Source of the DNA: Papilionanthe hookeriana x Papilionanthe teres
Taxonomy: Eukaryota > Streptophyta > Magnoliopsida > Asparagales > Orchidaceae
Direction of reading: 5' to 3'
NCBI GenBank assembly: GCA_022702705.1
Contig: CM040421.1
Span: 77,370,121 to 77,434,120, forward strand
Length of the DNA: 64,000 nt
The translations under genes were made by a program, and so were the position numbers. Each line of letters starts with the position of its first letter. Position 1 is the first letter of the stretch. Below are positions 47,561 to 59,242 of the stretch, one piece after another. Under the pieces are notes generated by a model that was not told the origin of the DNA, ran no database searches, and worked only from the letters and a program-made list of their open reading frames with translations.

Positions 47561-47896
47561 GATGAGGAAACCAGCCATCAATGTTGATCGGGAAGACAGC
47601 TTCCGAAGAAGAAAAAGAAATCAAGCAAGAAGCAGCGACAATAAGCTCGGAAGAAGCCGCAATTCAGGATCTCTCTCGAAGATGAAAAGAATGAGGAATA
47701 TAAATCGATGTACGAGAAGATTAACCACTATGTACATACTATGACCCTGATCCCGATCCATTCTAATAAGATCGAGGGTATGGTGGTCAAAGAGGTACAT
47801 AGCGGCGGTGCAAAGCCAATCAAATTCTACCGTGGTGCTCCTTCCTCCAAAACTGAAAATAATGTACAATTTGAAGATGCTACTTCATAAGAATAA
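47561..47896 (+). other. Degraded linker between protease and RT
   Basis: Short open pieces in several frames with no recognisable domain. The protein between protease and RT in Tat elements is poorly conserved. In Ogre an intron lies in this general region, but I see no convincing splice pair here. Confidence 0.4.
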
Positions 47897-49139
47897 ATGG
47901 AATTACCTTTTGAGTGGCACTCTCCCTGTGTTCAAAATTTAATTCAGCGTGGTTTCTTACCTCGACAATGGACAAAAGGTCAATCACAACATTTTGAAAA
48001 TTTATGGAATAACTCCGGTCGTCCACCCAATTCAAAGCATGGTCTCGGATTCGGCACGAGTAGGATCGCGTCGACGATACCGAATTTTGCTTGGTTGTCA
48101 CTTGCGAGTCTAATGAAAACTCGCATGGCAGCTACGGAAGAACTCGAAGATTTACAAATTGGAAACGCTCCACCAGAGTTCGAAGAAGAGATCAAATCTA
48201 CAATAGATGAGTTAACGGAAGTTAACTTAGGTACTAGCGAAGAGCCTAGACCTACCTTTGTTAGCTCCTTACTCAATAAACAAGACGCCGAAGAAATAAT
48301 CAAGTTATTGATGGAATTTAAAGACTGTTTTGCTTGGATCTACGATGAGATGGCAGGATTAGCTCCAGAGGTCGCAGTCCATAAGCTAGGAGTGGACCCT
48401 ACTTCTGTTCGAGTCAGGTAAGGTTCCAGAAGAATGCATCTAGAAATCGAACAACAAGTTATAGCTGAAGTTAAAAAGCTAATAACGCTAAATTTGTCCG
48501 TAAAGAACAATACCCAACTTGGTTAGCCAATGTGGTACCAGTCAGGAAGAAGAATGGTCAGATCAGAATTTGTGTGGATTTCAGAGATTTAAACAAGGCA
48601 TGTCCAAAAGATGAATTCCCTCTACCGATCCCGAATTAATGATCGACATTGCTTCAACACATTAAATATTCTCATTCATGGATGGATCTTCGTGATAAAA
48701 CCATATAAAAATGGCTCCGAAGATGAAAAACTTACGACATTCGTAACGCCGATCGGAGTATATTGCTACACAAGGATGCCATTCGGATCGAAGAACGCAG
48801 GAGCAACCTACCGAGAGCGATGACAAGAATTTTTGATGATCTCATCCACAATCAAGTCGAATGCTACGTGGATGATGTGGTCATCAAAAGCAAAGTAAAG
48901 GAAAACCACCGTATGATTCGAGAATTGTTTTCGAACGATTAAGACAATTTAACCTTAAGATGAATCCCTTAAAATGAGCCTTCGGCGTCACCTCCGGAAA
49001 ATTCTTAGGGTTCGTTGTCCGACATCGTGGAATTGAAATCGACCCGGAAAAGATTAAAGCTATCTTAGAAATGCCACCTCCCAGAACCTTAAAACAACTA
49101 CGATGTTTTCAAGGGAAGTTGGCATATCTTCGACGCTTT
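47897..49139 (+). pseudogene. Reverse transcriptase of the giant Tat element, 5' part (split by solo LTR)
   Basis: The first frame to 48418 ends in the RT entry region (LLMEFKDCFAWIYDEMAGLA, VAVHKLGVDP). After a stop at 48419, RT motifs appear in alternating frames: RKKNGQIRICVDFRDLNKAC (48543 on), EDEKLTTFVTPIGVYCYTRM, FGSKNAGATY, and the catalytic YVDD at 48865-48876 within ECYVDDVVIKSK. Next come GKFLGFVVRHRGIEIDPEKI and LAYLRRF, which ends at 49139 where the solo LTR is inserted. At least four frame changes. The catalytic Asp pair itself is intact. Confidence 0.85.
49135..49139. repeat. Target site duplication GCTTT (left) of the solo LTR
   Basis: GCTTT at 49135-49139 is repeated at 56526-56530. 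Dropping one copy and the LTR leaves the RT codons around the junction in continuous frame, which proves a simple insertion. Confidence 0.95.
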
Positions 49140-52100
49140 TGTTGACCTCATTTTTGATGAGGTATTCTCTTCTTCTCTTTAGTACTTAGGATCTAGCCTT
49201 AGGCTTTTCCTTTGACTATCCTAGAGGATTAGAATTGGGACCCACCACTTAGAAATTCAAACCACTTCTTAACTCCTCGCAAACTCCACAAACTTGATTG
49301 TAGACCCCTAATCACCTAGAGGGTTGAAATCAAATGTGGAAGTTTAAAGGATGAGTTTCTATAGGACTCTTTGGCCTTAGGACTGCCCTGGGTGGCCTGG
49401 TCTGGTGAGGGCTGACTTACACACACACTACACTTATACACTACACCTTCACACACCTCCAAAATCTACACCCATATCCAACTTGACCTCCTGACTCATG
49501 AAGGTGATTCACATGGATGGTCTTTAACCCCTAAGCCCTTGGCTAAGAGGGTTAGGAACAACATAGTGGGTGCCTCAAATGAGTCCCTTCATGGCTCATA
49601 TGGGCTTGATATGGCTTCATGGATCAACCAAAATGATTTCATTCCACTTACATTCACCCAAGCTTCAATTTTCCAAATCTTCAATTTTTGACCCCCGGGA
49701 CCCTGCACCCGCCTAGCCTACCCAAAACCCTTGAAATTACCCAAAATTTTCAAAATCACCCAAAATTCCTCAAAACCAATCCCAAACATCCCCACATTAC
49801 TCAAATTGATCATCCATAGCCAAAAATACCAAAAAATCCCAAAAATACCCCCAATACCCTCCAAATACCCAAAATGCCCCTCTTAGCCAAAAAATCCAAA
49901 AATTCAGAAAATTCCCAGAAAAATCCGAAAAATCCCAAATATTCGCAATTTCATTTTTTCTAACTACACCATGGGCCAATTTTGTCAATTTACCCCACTT
50001 TTATCAAAATCCCCAATTTGACCCATTTTAACCCAAAATGAACCTAATGTCAAGCCAAACCTATCCAATCGACCCAAATTCTGGTCCAATTCAATTCTAA
50101 ACTTCAATTTATCATTTCCAACACCAATCTAGACTAAATCCAAGTCCAATTTGATTGACATTTGGATCCAATTTCACTTTTGGCCTTAAAACCCAATTTG
50201 GACCCATGACCCAAACTTAGCCCAAACTAACCCAATTCAACTCCAATTGACCCCAAACCTTTTCTAAACCTTCCCTAACATCTCCACAAACAAAATGCTA
50301 ACATGATTTGCCCAAGATTTGGACTCAAACCTCACTCAAATTCAACTCAAAGCCAAAATCCCTTAAATGGGCCTACACCTAAACCTAGCCCAAATAGGCC
50401 CAAACCCCAAAATCAAGACCCAATGAAAGTTGAAAACTCTAGCCATTTTCAACATTAATTTTACATCAATTTCAACTTTAGCCCAACCTTAGCTCATGGT
50501 AGCCCATTTTGACCCACCTTAGCCCATTCACCAAAGAAACCCAAATCCAACCCAATTCAAACCCAAACCACCCCAAATTTGCTTTAAATCACTCATGATA
50601 CACTCTTAAATCAAACCCAACATTTATTTGGCTTGGACCTTTGCACAAATCTCCAGCCAAAAGCCCATTTTGAAACTTAAAAGCCCACTTACATGAAACC
50701 TTCCTAAAGCCCATCTCCACCAAAATCCAAAGGGCCAAAATCAATCCAAAACCCATATGACAATTGCCCTACACCATATTTTCAATTAAATCAATCCCTA
50801 AGCTTCAAAACTCATCATGAAGCCATTCCAAATTAAGCCCCATACAAATTTCCATCAAAATGACAAAATTTTCCTAAACCCATTTCCATGAAATTGACTT
50901 AGCTTTTCCCCAAGCCAAAGACAAGCCATGAAGCCACATGCAAGCCATGGACAAGTCACATGAAATCATGGGAGGTTTGACATGTGATCAAGCCATTAAT
51001 GGCAAAAGGAGGAGCCTCTTTTAAGCCCCCTTAAAAAGGTTTTAACCCTTTTAATGCTTCACCTTAATCCATGATTAATCAAAATATTCATGGATGGTGA
51101 CCTCTCTACCCTTTTCTAGCCGATTCACCCGATCCTCCCTCAGCCCAAATTAGCCATGGAAGGGTGCACCAAACCCAAAATGGTGGGTTGACCCATTTGG
51201 ACCCAAAATGAGCCTCTCCCCATACCATTTCAATCCAAACCCTTTACACATGTCCATGGCCAATCGATTGCACAAACCTCCAACCCCGACCCACTCGGAC
51301 CCGAGGGTGACCCATGCCTGCCGGCCGGCCGCCCGGGTCACCGGAAAACACCATGGCCGAGACCTTGGGAGGAGCCAAACTTTGGAATTCCACCTCGCTC
51401 GAGTCGCCCCATGCCCAATGGCCACCATGGCTGTTCTTTCCTCGACCTGCAAGCTCGATCCCAAGCCCTAACTCCCCCAGGAGGCCCTCCACCCTCTCCT
51501 ATTTATACCTCACCTCCTCTCGGCCATGAAAGGTGCTGAACCAAACCTTAAGGAAACTCGCCAAAATCATTCCGGATCACTCTCCACACATGAGAGCACT
51601 TGATTCCCACCGGATTCCAGCCCCAATTCCCTCCAAACTCGAGCTCAATTTCGAGTTCAAACTTCAAGCACAAAAACCAGGACACTTCTTCACAATGGAT
51701 CAATCTTCAAATCGACCGGTCCTACACCTTCACCGTACCAAGAGGAGAAGTTTCCCACCGAAAGCCCCATCTCCAGAGCCACCCAGCTTGTTCCAGCTCT
51801 CCAAGCTTTGTGATCGAGCCGTGGTCACTTTCATAGCTGACAATTCACCAGTGCCAAGGGACTTCATCTGGAGCTTGCTTGGACACAATCGAAGGTGACA
51901 CAACTCTCAGATCGAAGCTTCACTTCTCTGAGCAAAGGTATGGACTCACTCTTCTTCCCAAGCTTACAGAGATTCTCCATTTAATTTGAGTCAATTTAAA
52001 TACATGTTTACCGTATGGATGTGTTCGTCTCCTCAAGACGAATCCATAGAGCATAAGAACACGAAAATCCGCTGAGAATCGAGTGAGAAATTAGGATTAG

Positions 52101-55100
52101 AAGGTTGATGGTCACGGGTGCCCACCAGTCGTAGACGATGACCATGAGCCGTCGGATCGAGCGTGTATCGAGTGGACGGTCTGGATTGAGTCGGACAGCG
52201 CGTTGGTACGTGACCCGCGGGGCCCTGGAGCGCTGAGTCGGATGGCGGCGCCGAATCAGGAGACGCCGCGTGGTCGTTCGGAGATGTCGAGGATGACAGG
52301 ACGCCCGTGGATAAGTAGGAAATTAGGTTATTTTCCTATTTATTTAATTCCCTAAACTTCAAAAATGCATAACTTTGTGTAGGAAAGTCAGAAAAATAAA
52401 ATAAAAATACTCTCTTGCTCAGTGAACAGAGGAGAATAATGTGGAAAAGAAATCATTTTATTTCATCAAGTATTTTATTTTTAATGATTTATTTACCCTC
52501 TGTATTGTTTTAATTCTCCATGCATATAGGAAATTCACCATGGCATGAGACCATAGGGCTTTTAAGCCTCCGAATTTGGGAACATTCCCCGAATTTTCCA
52601 AAGTCGGAGGCCATCCCTATGAGAAGTTATTGATTTTTCAAATTCATGTTACTCGTTTTGAGTATTTTAAATCCAATAATTAGCATGTTGTGAAATAAAT
52701 TCTAGGAAAATTTGGTGATGTTTCTTATGACCAGCAGGACCCTAGGAAAAATAGGTTTTGAATTAATCCACTGGAATAACCCTAATCGGCTTAAACACCC
52801 AAAATAGGTCCTTAATTAATTAGAGCTAATCATGCATCAAATTGACTTGAAATCAATTCTCCACCGACCTTTAGGATCGGAGGAACCCACCATAAAAGTT
52901 CGAAGTCAATTGGGTTTGGTTAGCCCTATCAAATAGGTCGATTAAGCCATTTAGCCAATTTAAACTTTAAAAATTCATAACTTTCAAAATGCTTTTCAAA
53001 AATTCACCAAATTGATTTTGTAGTCTCTCTCGATATCGGGGAATTTAAGAAAATTAAAATTTCAATTTTCTAAAAAGTTAATTTTTTGCATTATTTTAAT
53101 ATTTTAATAATTAAAAAATAATAAAATCACAAAAATAATAAAATTCACCAAAATGTCTCATTTTGAATTTTAATCACTTAGGAACAAACCCCATATTTTT
53201 CTTAGGTCTCTATGATGAGATATTAAATTTTAAAGCCCAAGGGTAATTTTAAAATTAAAAAATGTATTTTCTAGCATTTCCACTAAAATAATTATAATAA
53301 ATCAGAGAAAAATCAGAAAATTGTGAAAATTGGTTCTCTGATTTCCTTGATATCAGAGAGATTTTTAAAAAAATATGAAATTCATTTTTCAACCTTTATT
53401 TTATTTTTAAATTAATTAATACTCCAAAACTCAAAATAATTATAATAAAAAGAATATAATTCAAAAAATCACCAAAATTGGTTCAAGTGGTCCTCTGGTC
53501 ATTAGGAATGTCCCATAATTTTCTTAAGGACAGAAACTTTTCCTTGGTCATATTATTAAATTTTCCTTGGAAATCCTTATTTTTCACCAAAAAATAATTA
53601 CATAAATAAATTAAATACAGAAAAATCACATTTTCTCCTCTAATGCCTTTATTGACATATGAGTGAAGTCACATGAAAATTTTAAATTCATTTGAGCTCA
53701 ATTTAGTGAGTTATGAAATTATTAAGCTTGAAGGGCAAAATGGTAATTAAAATTTTAACCCTTAATTAAAACTTTAGGCTTAATAAAATGAAAGAGTAAA
53801 ATATTTGATCTTAATCTGATTTGGATGATTGAAATTTAAATAATTAAAGGGTAGAAACCTATTAAACAATTCAAAAATAATTGAAATGAACTTTAATTAA
53901 ATAATTAAATTAAATATGGAAGAATAATCAGATTGGAATTATTAAAATGGGGATATTATTAGGAAGAGATTTGTTCTTTAATTTAAGAATCCCTAAATTA
54001 ATCATCTCAATAATATTTAATTCCTAACTAAAATGATAATCCAAGTTTAAGATTTAAAATGCTAAAAGACTTAATCATTGAATTAAATTAAAGTTAAATT
54101 ATTTAAATTAAATCCTTTTAAAATTTCAATTAAATTAATACTTTAACAATTAAAATTAAATCATCTTTAAACATAAAAAACTAAAATATTAGATTAAAAT
54201 TAAAAATAAAATTAAATTAAAATTAAAATTAAATTAAATTAAAATAAATAAAATTAAATAAAATTAAAACATATTAAATTAAATTAAATTAAATTAAATT
54301 AAAACAAAACCAAGTTAAAATTAAAATTAAATTAAATTAAATAAGTCAAATTAAATTAAAATTAAAACTAAATCAAATTAAATTAAACTAAAATTAAATT
54401 GAATTAAAAATAACATCACTTAAGACATAATGAATTAAAAAAAAAATATAAATCTAAAACAACTTGAACACTATTCCAAACTTAAATCCATTAACTGAAA
54501 TTAAATCATAAACCACTTGAACATCCATTTGCCCTCGAAAGCTTTTGTTGTCATAACTCCTAAACGGAGCATTAAGTGAAGTGTTACTTCACTTATAGGA
54601 TATTCAAATGTCCTAGTTCACTGAGCAAGACAACAAACTTGAACTCCCGGACGATTAATTCATTTGTATAATTAAATTCTCTTGGACTTAAAACAATCCT
54701 AGAAATATTGAAAAGATGTTTAAAATTCGTCTTAAGCACTTCCTCGATATGATAGGATATTTATAAGAACAACTGAACTTAATTGTTCTTTGATGAAGAA
54801 AATCGTCCTCAAACCAAAACACAAGAACCTAGACGTCATAGGAAATGACTAGCTATAGGATTAGGAACTCGTAGAAAACCATAACCCTTCCCTTAGCTTT
54901 ACCGAGGAACTTGCTTTAAATGCTTAAATATTCTAATTGTGTTTTAAGTGCAGCTTGGGATGACGGGAAGACCCTCCAGTACGCTTTTATTTTATCGCAA
55001 TTTACCTTATTGCAATTTATTTAATCGCATCGCACTTACTTTTCTTGCATGATAAACAACTCGTTGCATGAAAACCCACACCTTTAGGATAGTCCCTAAA

Positions 55101-56525
55101 ACTGAAACCAAAACTAAATTAAAAGTCATTACAAGATAAAATTCACCGCCACAACATTTCAAAATATAAAACAACTCAAATTTTAATCACAAACAGAACA
55201 ACAAAACTACAACTACAACTAAATTAAAACGTCTTGTTGGATGATCGGGAATACCTCGGATGATGTAACCTACGTGTTGCTAACGGGATTTCCCACGGTC
55301 TAAATGAAAGTGTGGAATTCATTCATTTGAGTTTAGCAAATTCATCCGGACTAAGTGAATCCGATAAAAATAACGATGCCGAAGGATGGAACCGCGGGAT
55401 CTTAACCGGTGTTGTTATAATCAACTTTAAGATTTGTTTAATTAAAATATTAAAAACACCCGGATTTTAAGATTTTCTCTAAACCGAACACTTCTCTCAT
55501 CTCCCGATTTATGACTTCTAAAACTAAACCTCCGCAAGAACAAGGAGCTCGGAGCATGGTGGGCAAGCACGGCCATCGTCATCAACGAAAACCCGAGTCT
55601 ACTTCAACGAAACTTTCCTTAGAACTAAATAACCAAGCCATAGGACTTCGAGGTAGTTTGCCTAGTGCAACATAAATCCTCAACTCTTTGTTAGGCATTT
55701 GCATGATCATATCATGTAAATTAAGCCCTAACCGGTCTTAGGACTCCGAGGTAGTCGTCCGATACGACATAAACCCTCACATCTTCGAGGCTATTTGTAT
55801 GATTTTATCATACGAATATAAGTCCTAACTAATTAAAATTGGCAAGATCAAAATACTAAATAAACATTAGGGATTTCCTAAATCCAAGCCAAACAATAGG
55901 ATAGTCGGGAAATTACCGGAGTTCGCTTTGAATCTGTGATTTCTCCTACCTTTCTTCCTTTGGATTCCCAAAATAAAATGTTCTAAATTTGATCCATTCC
56001 CTATTGAAATTCCAAAATTCAATCCTTTGAAAACTTAAACTATGAAATTCTTGAGAGCAGAACTACCGATTATTATCGAGAGTTTTCTTAGGTGATTCCC
56101 GTCACTTAAGATGTAATTAACTATAGGGGCTTGCCCTTATAGGGAATTTTAAGAACCTGTGTAATATAAACCCTGTTTAATGTTTTCATATTAAGCAGGG
56201 GAACTTGTCGGCTTATAAAATTGGTTCGCAGACTAAACGGATGTCACAAATCTTCTAGTTTATTTAACCGAGCCCCATCATCAAGCAGTGTGTCTATTCT
56301 CCGGGATAGATACACGGTTTGTGGTGCGGTGCTCGTTTATATAAACTATTCGGGATGTGAGATTAGTTTGATTTCATATCTTAAAATTTTCAAATTTAAA
56401 ATTATTTTCAAAATAAAATACTACTTTTCAAATTATTTATTTAAATTAAATTAAGAATTCGCCGACAATTTCTGTAGGCGACCTCTTTTCAAAACAAAAC
56501 ACTCAACCTAAAAATAAGCCGTACA
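49140..56525 (+). repeat. Solo LTR of the giant family nested in RT (7386 bp)
   Basis: Starts TGTTGACCTC, ends GCCGTACA, flanked by GCTTT duplications. It follows the 5' LTR (35191-42689) along its full length in the same orientation, with low divergence in the first 300 bases (about ten differences by eye). No internal domain remains, so it arose by LTR-LTR recombination after a second family member inserted here. It repeats the palindrome, TATA-like box (51500), hairpin (52024) and ATTAA tract of the 5' LTR. No gene. Confidence 0.92.
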
Positions 56526-57055
56526 GCTTTATCTCGAACTTGTCAGGTAGGTGTCAGCCTTTTTCGGCATTAGTTAAAAAGGACGCCAAATTTATTTGGG
56601 AAGAGAAATGCCAGAGGGCCTTCGAGGACATTAAACAATATTTAATGACACCTCCCGTCTTAGCAGCCCCGGCCTCGTGTAGACCGTCGATACTTTATAC
56701 CGCGGCTTTAGACGACTCTCTCGGAGCCCCGTTAGCCTGTGTCAATGATGAGGGTAAAGAAAATGCTCTTTACTACCTAAGCCGTCGTTTACTTCCAACG
56801 GAAATAAAGTATCCCACAATCGAAAAGCATTGTTCGGCCCCGATCTTCGCCACTCAAAAGCTCGTGCACTACATGCTTTCTCATAAGGTCAACCTGATCT
56901 CGAAATTTAATCCATTGCAACATTTGATGACCCGTCCAACGCTTTCTGGCAGACTTGCCAGGTGGTCAATGATATTATTGCAATTCGATATAACTTTCGT
57001 GCCTCTTCGTGCCGTAAAGGGACAACCCCTAGCAGACTTCCTCGCAAAGACACCC
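56526..57055 (+). pseudogene. RT connection and first RNase H of the giant Tat element
   Basis: RT resumes after the solo LTR (FISNLSGRCQPFSALVKKDA) and runs in one frame into the Ty3-type RNase H: FEDIKQYLMTPPVLAAP, LYTAALDDSLGAPLACVNDE, ALYYLSRRLLPTEIKYPTIE, and RLARWSMILLQFDITFVPLR. It ends at PLADFLAKTP. Expected Asp/Glu positions are partly replaced (for example IEKHCSAPIFA where a conserved Glu-rich segment is usual), in keeping with the degenerate first RNase H of Tat elements. No stop occurs in this 170-codon stretch. Confidence 0.85.
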
Positions 57056-57570
57056 TTTGCCGGCAGAATCTCCTCTCAATGACGACTTGCCGGATGAACA
57101 AATAATGAGCTTAGAAGACCCCGATGATCGACGTTGGGAATTATTTTTCGACGGAGCATCTTCAAGCACACAAAGACGAAGAATCGCAAGTGATAAGTGC
57201 TCTGTGAAGGCAGAATCGACTAATCTTTATAACACCGGAGCGGGGATGTTAAGATACTCCTACCACTTAACGGAGCCGTGTACAAACAACGAGCGAATAC
57301 GAAGCTCTCATAACAGGACTGGAATTAACTATTCAAATGGGGATAACAAACATCAACAACTACGGGGATTCGCAGTTAATCATTCAACAGATCGCCGGAC
57401 AGTACAGAATTTTAAAGCCAAGACTCGAGCAATACTTCCAGTATGCCATGAAACTGTTGGAACAAATTCCAAAGGTGACGATCTACAAAATTCCTCAAAA
57501 GAAAACGCTCTAACAGATTCGTTAGCCCGCCTCGCAAAAGAATTTGCCTCGCTTGCAAGATGAATCGGTG
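57056..57570 (+). pseudogene. Second, archaeal-type RNase H domain of the giant Tat element
   Basis: The domain opens with WELFFDGASSS (57137 on), whose Asp is the first catalytic residue. It continues in another frame with EALITGLELTIQMGI (57301 on) and YGDSQLIIQQIAGQYRIL (57358 on), and closes in the first frame with NALTDSLARLAKEFA. These are the marks of the additional RNase H domain known from the Tat lineage. A frame change lies upstream of 57301 and another near 57507. Placement between RNase H and integrase is as expected. Confidence 0.8.
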
Positions 57571-57813
57571 AAGTGTCGGCTTACTGGACGTCGAGTCCTA
57601 TCACAGCTCGACATGACACAATACACAAATCGAAAAAGAAGAAGAATCAGCTGCAACAAAGGATGTAAAAACACCGAAGATCGGCGACAACCATTAATAG
57701 ACTACCCGCAAACAGAAAACTACCGGACGATAGGTCGTTAGCCCATCGATCAAGAAAAGAACTCGTCCTACGCATTAATAAACAATACATTATACGTAAG
57801 GTCTTTCGATCAA
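57571..57813 (+). other. Linker between second RNase H and integrase
   Basis: Frames are broken and no domain is seen. The corresponding protein in the family is a variable linker. Confidence 0.4.
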
Positions 57814-58938
57814 ATGTGGCTAAGATGCCTAAGCGGGTCCGAGGCCCGTGAAATTGTTAAAGAGGTGCATTCGGGACTCCGTGGCGCTCACCGACCGGGT
57901 CGGAAGATGAAAATGAAAATTAAAAGACTAGGGTACTACCGGCCCTCGATGATGACCGACCGCATGAAAATCGCCAAGAGCCGTCACCAATGCCAAGTGC
58001 ACGGAGTGGTTCTACACCAACCTCCAAATGTGCTACATCCGACAATTGCGTCGTGGCCATTCGAATGTTGGGGCACGGATATAGTGGGTCCAATAGAACC
58101 ACCATCTTCAAAGGGACATCGCTTCATTCTTGCGGCTACAGATTACTTTTCCAAGTGGGCAGAGGCGAGCTCCACTCGTAGAAGTGAAAGCACATCACGT
58201 GCTACAATTTTTCAAGAACCAAGTTGTTTACCATTTCGGAGTGCCGCGCAGGATCATCTCGTATAATGGGTCAGCATTCAGAAGCACACAAATCAACAAT
58301 TTTGTCAGGAGACACGGAATCGACTGGCGGTATTCAACAATTTACTACCCAAGAGCAAACGGCCTGGTTGAGGCTTTTAATAAAACTCTCGTTCAAATTT
58401 TAAAGAAAACTTTGGACGATAATAAGAGAAATTGGCACGAGAAGTTATTAGAAGCCTTATGGGCCTACCGGACAACCTTCAGAACTCCTACTCAAGCTAC
58501 ACCTTACGCTCTAGTGTGTGGGTCCGAGGCAGTGTTACCCTTAGAGGTCCAGACTTCCATCACTCGGAATTGCAGCTTGCAAACAAAATCACGACGAAGA
58601 GAATGCCAAATTACGACTAGAGGAATTGGAAAGCCCGGAAGGGAAAAGACTTACAACGTCGAGCAGAATTTAGAACTATACCAAGCCAAGATGGTTCAAG
58701 CCCATGAAAGACTGGTCCGCCCAAGAACCTTCAAAGTTGGTGACTTAGTTCTCGTTCTCAAGAGACCTATCCTTGCACACCACAAGATCGGAGGAAAATT
58801 TGAATCCACTTGGGAAGGGCCGTTTGTGGTCGAGGCAAGCCTACTCGAGAGGCTCCTACCAGCCTAGTGAATTGCCAAGGAGAACGACATATGCTTCCGA
58901 TCAACGGACGATACTTGAAAAAGTATTATGCTACCTGA
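57814..58938 (+). pseudogene. Integrase of the giant Tat element
   Basis: The zinc-binding N-domain is degenerate: EVHSGLRGAHRPG keeps both His, but only one Cys survives in RHQCQVHG. The core begins WPFECWGTDIVGPI (first Asp 58078-58080) and YFSKWAEA. A frameshift near 58160 follows. The second catalytic Asp is changed to Tyr at 58262-58264 (IISYNGSAF), while the Glu is present (GLVEAFNKTL, 58370-58372). The C-terminus has KVGDLVLVLKRP and KFESTWEGPFVV. After a small frame change the protein ends LPINGRYLKKYYAT at the stop 58936-58938. No chromodomain follows, which fits Tat. Confidence 0.85.
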
Positions 58939-59242
58939 TGTTTTGAAAGAATGGATTTTTCATCCCTAGAAGCACGGGTGAAGTAATTACTTATGACTGG
59001 GTCCGAACCCAAAATAATAAAAAATGTGCTAAAATAGATAAAATCATGATAATAAAGTTTTCCTTTTTTTCTCTTCCATATCAAAATCTCTTTCCTGATC
59101 TTATCCCACTTCATTCCTGTTGAATTTAAAAAGTACAAAAATTAAAAAAAAAAAGAGAAAACTCTGTCTTTAATAAACATTTTCTTAATGTTCTTGTTCT
59201 TAGTACAGCCCCTGATCCTTTTCCTTGTCTTTTCGCAGGGAA
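58939..59242 (+). other. Spacer between integrase and AlkB-like ORF
   Basis: AT-rich, with no gene. It ends in a long pyrimidine-rich stretch before CAG at 59236-59238, listed as a splice acceptor. An AATAAA lies near 59173. Confidence 0.55.
59215..59238 (+). promoter_or_regulatory. Candidate 3' splice site before the AlkB-like ORF
   Basis: A pyrimidine tract (CCTTTTCCTTGTCTTTTCGCAG) runs into CAG|GGAA, and the first ATG follows five bases later at 59243. This is a textbook plant acceptor placed exactly where a spliced subgenomic mRNA for the downstream ORF would need it. Use is not shown by the sequence. Confidence 0.45.
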
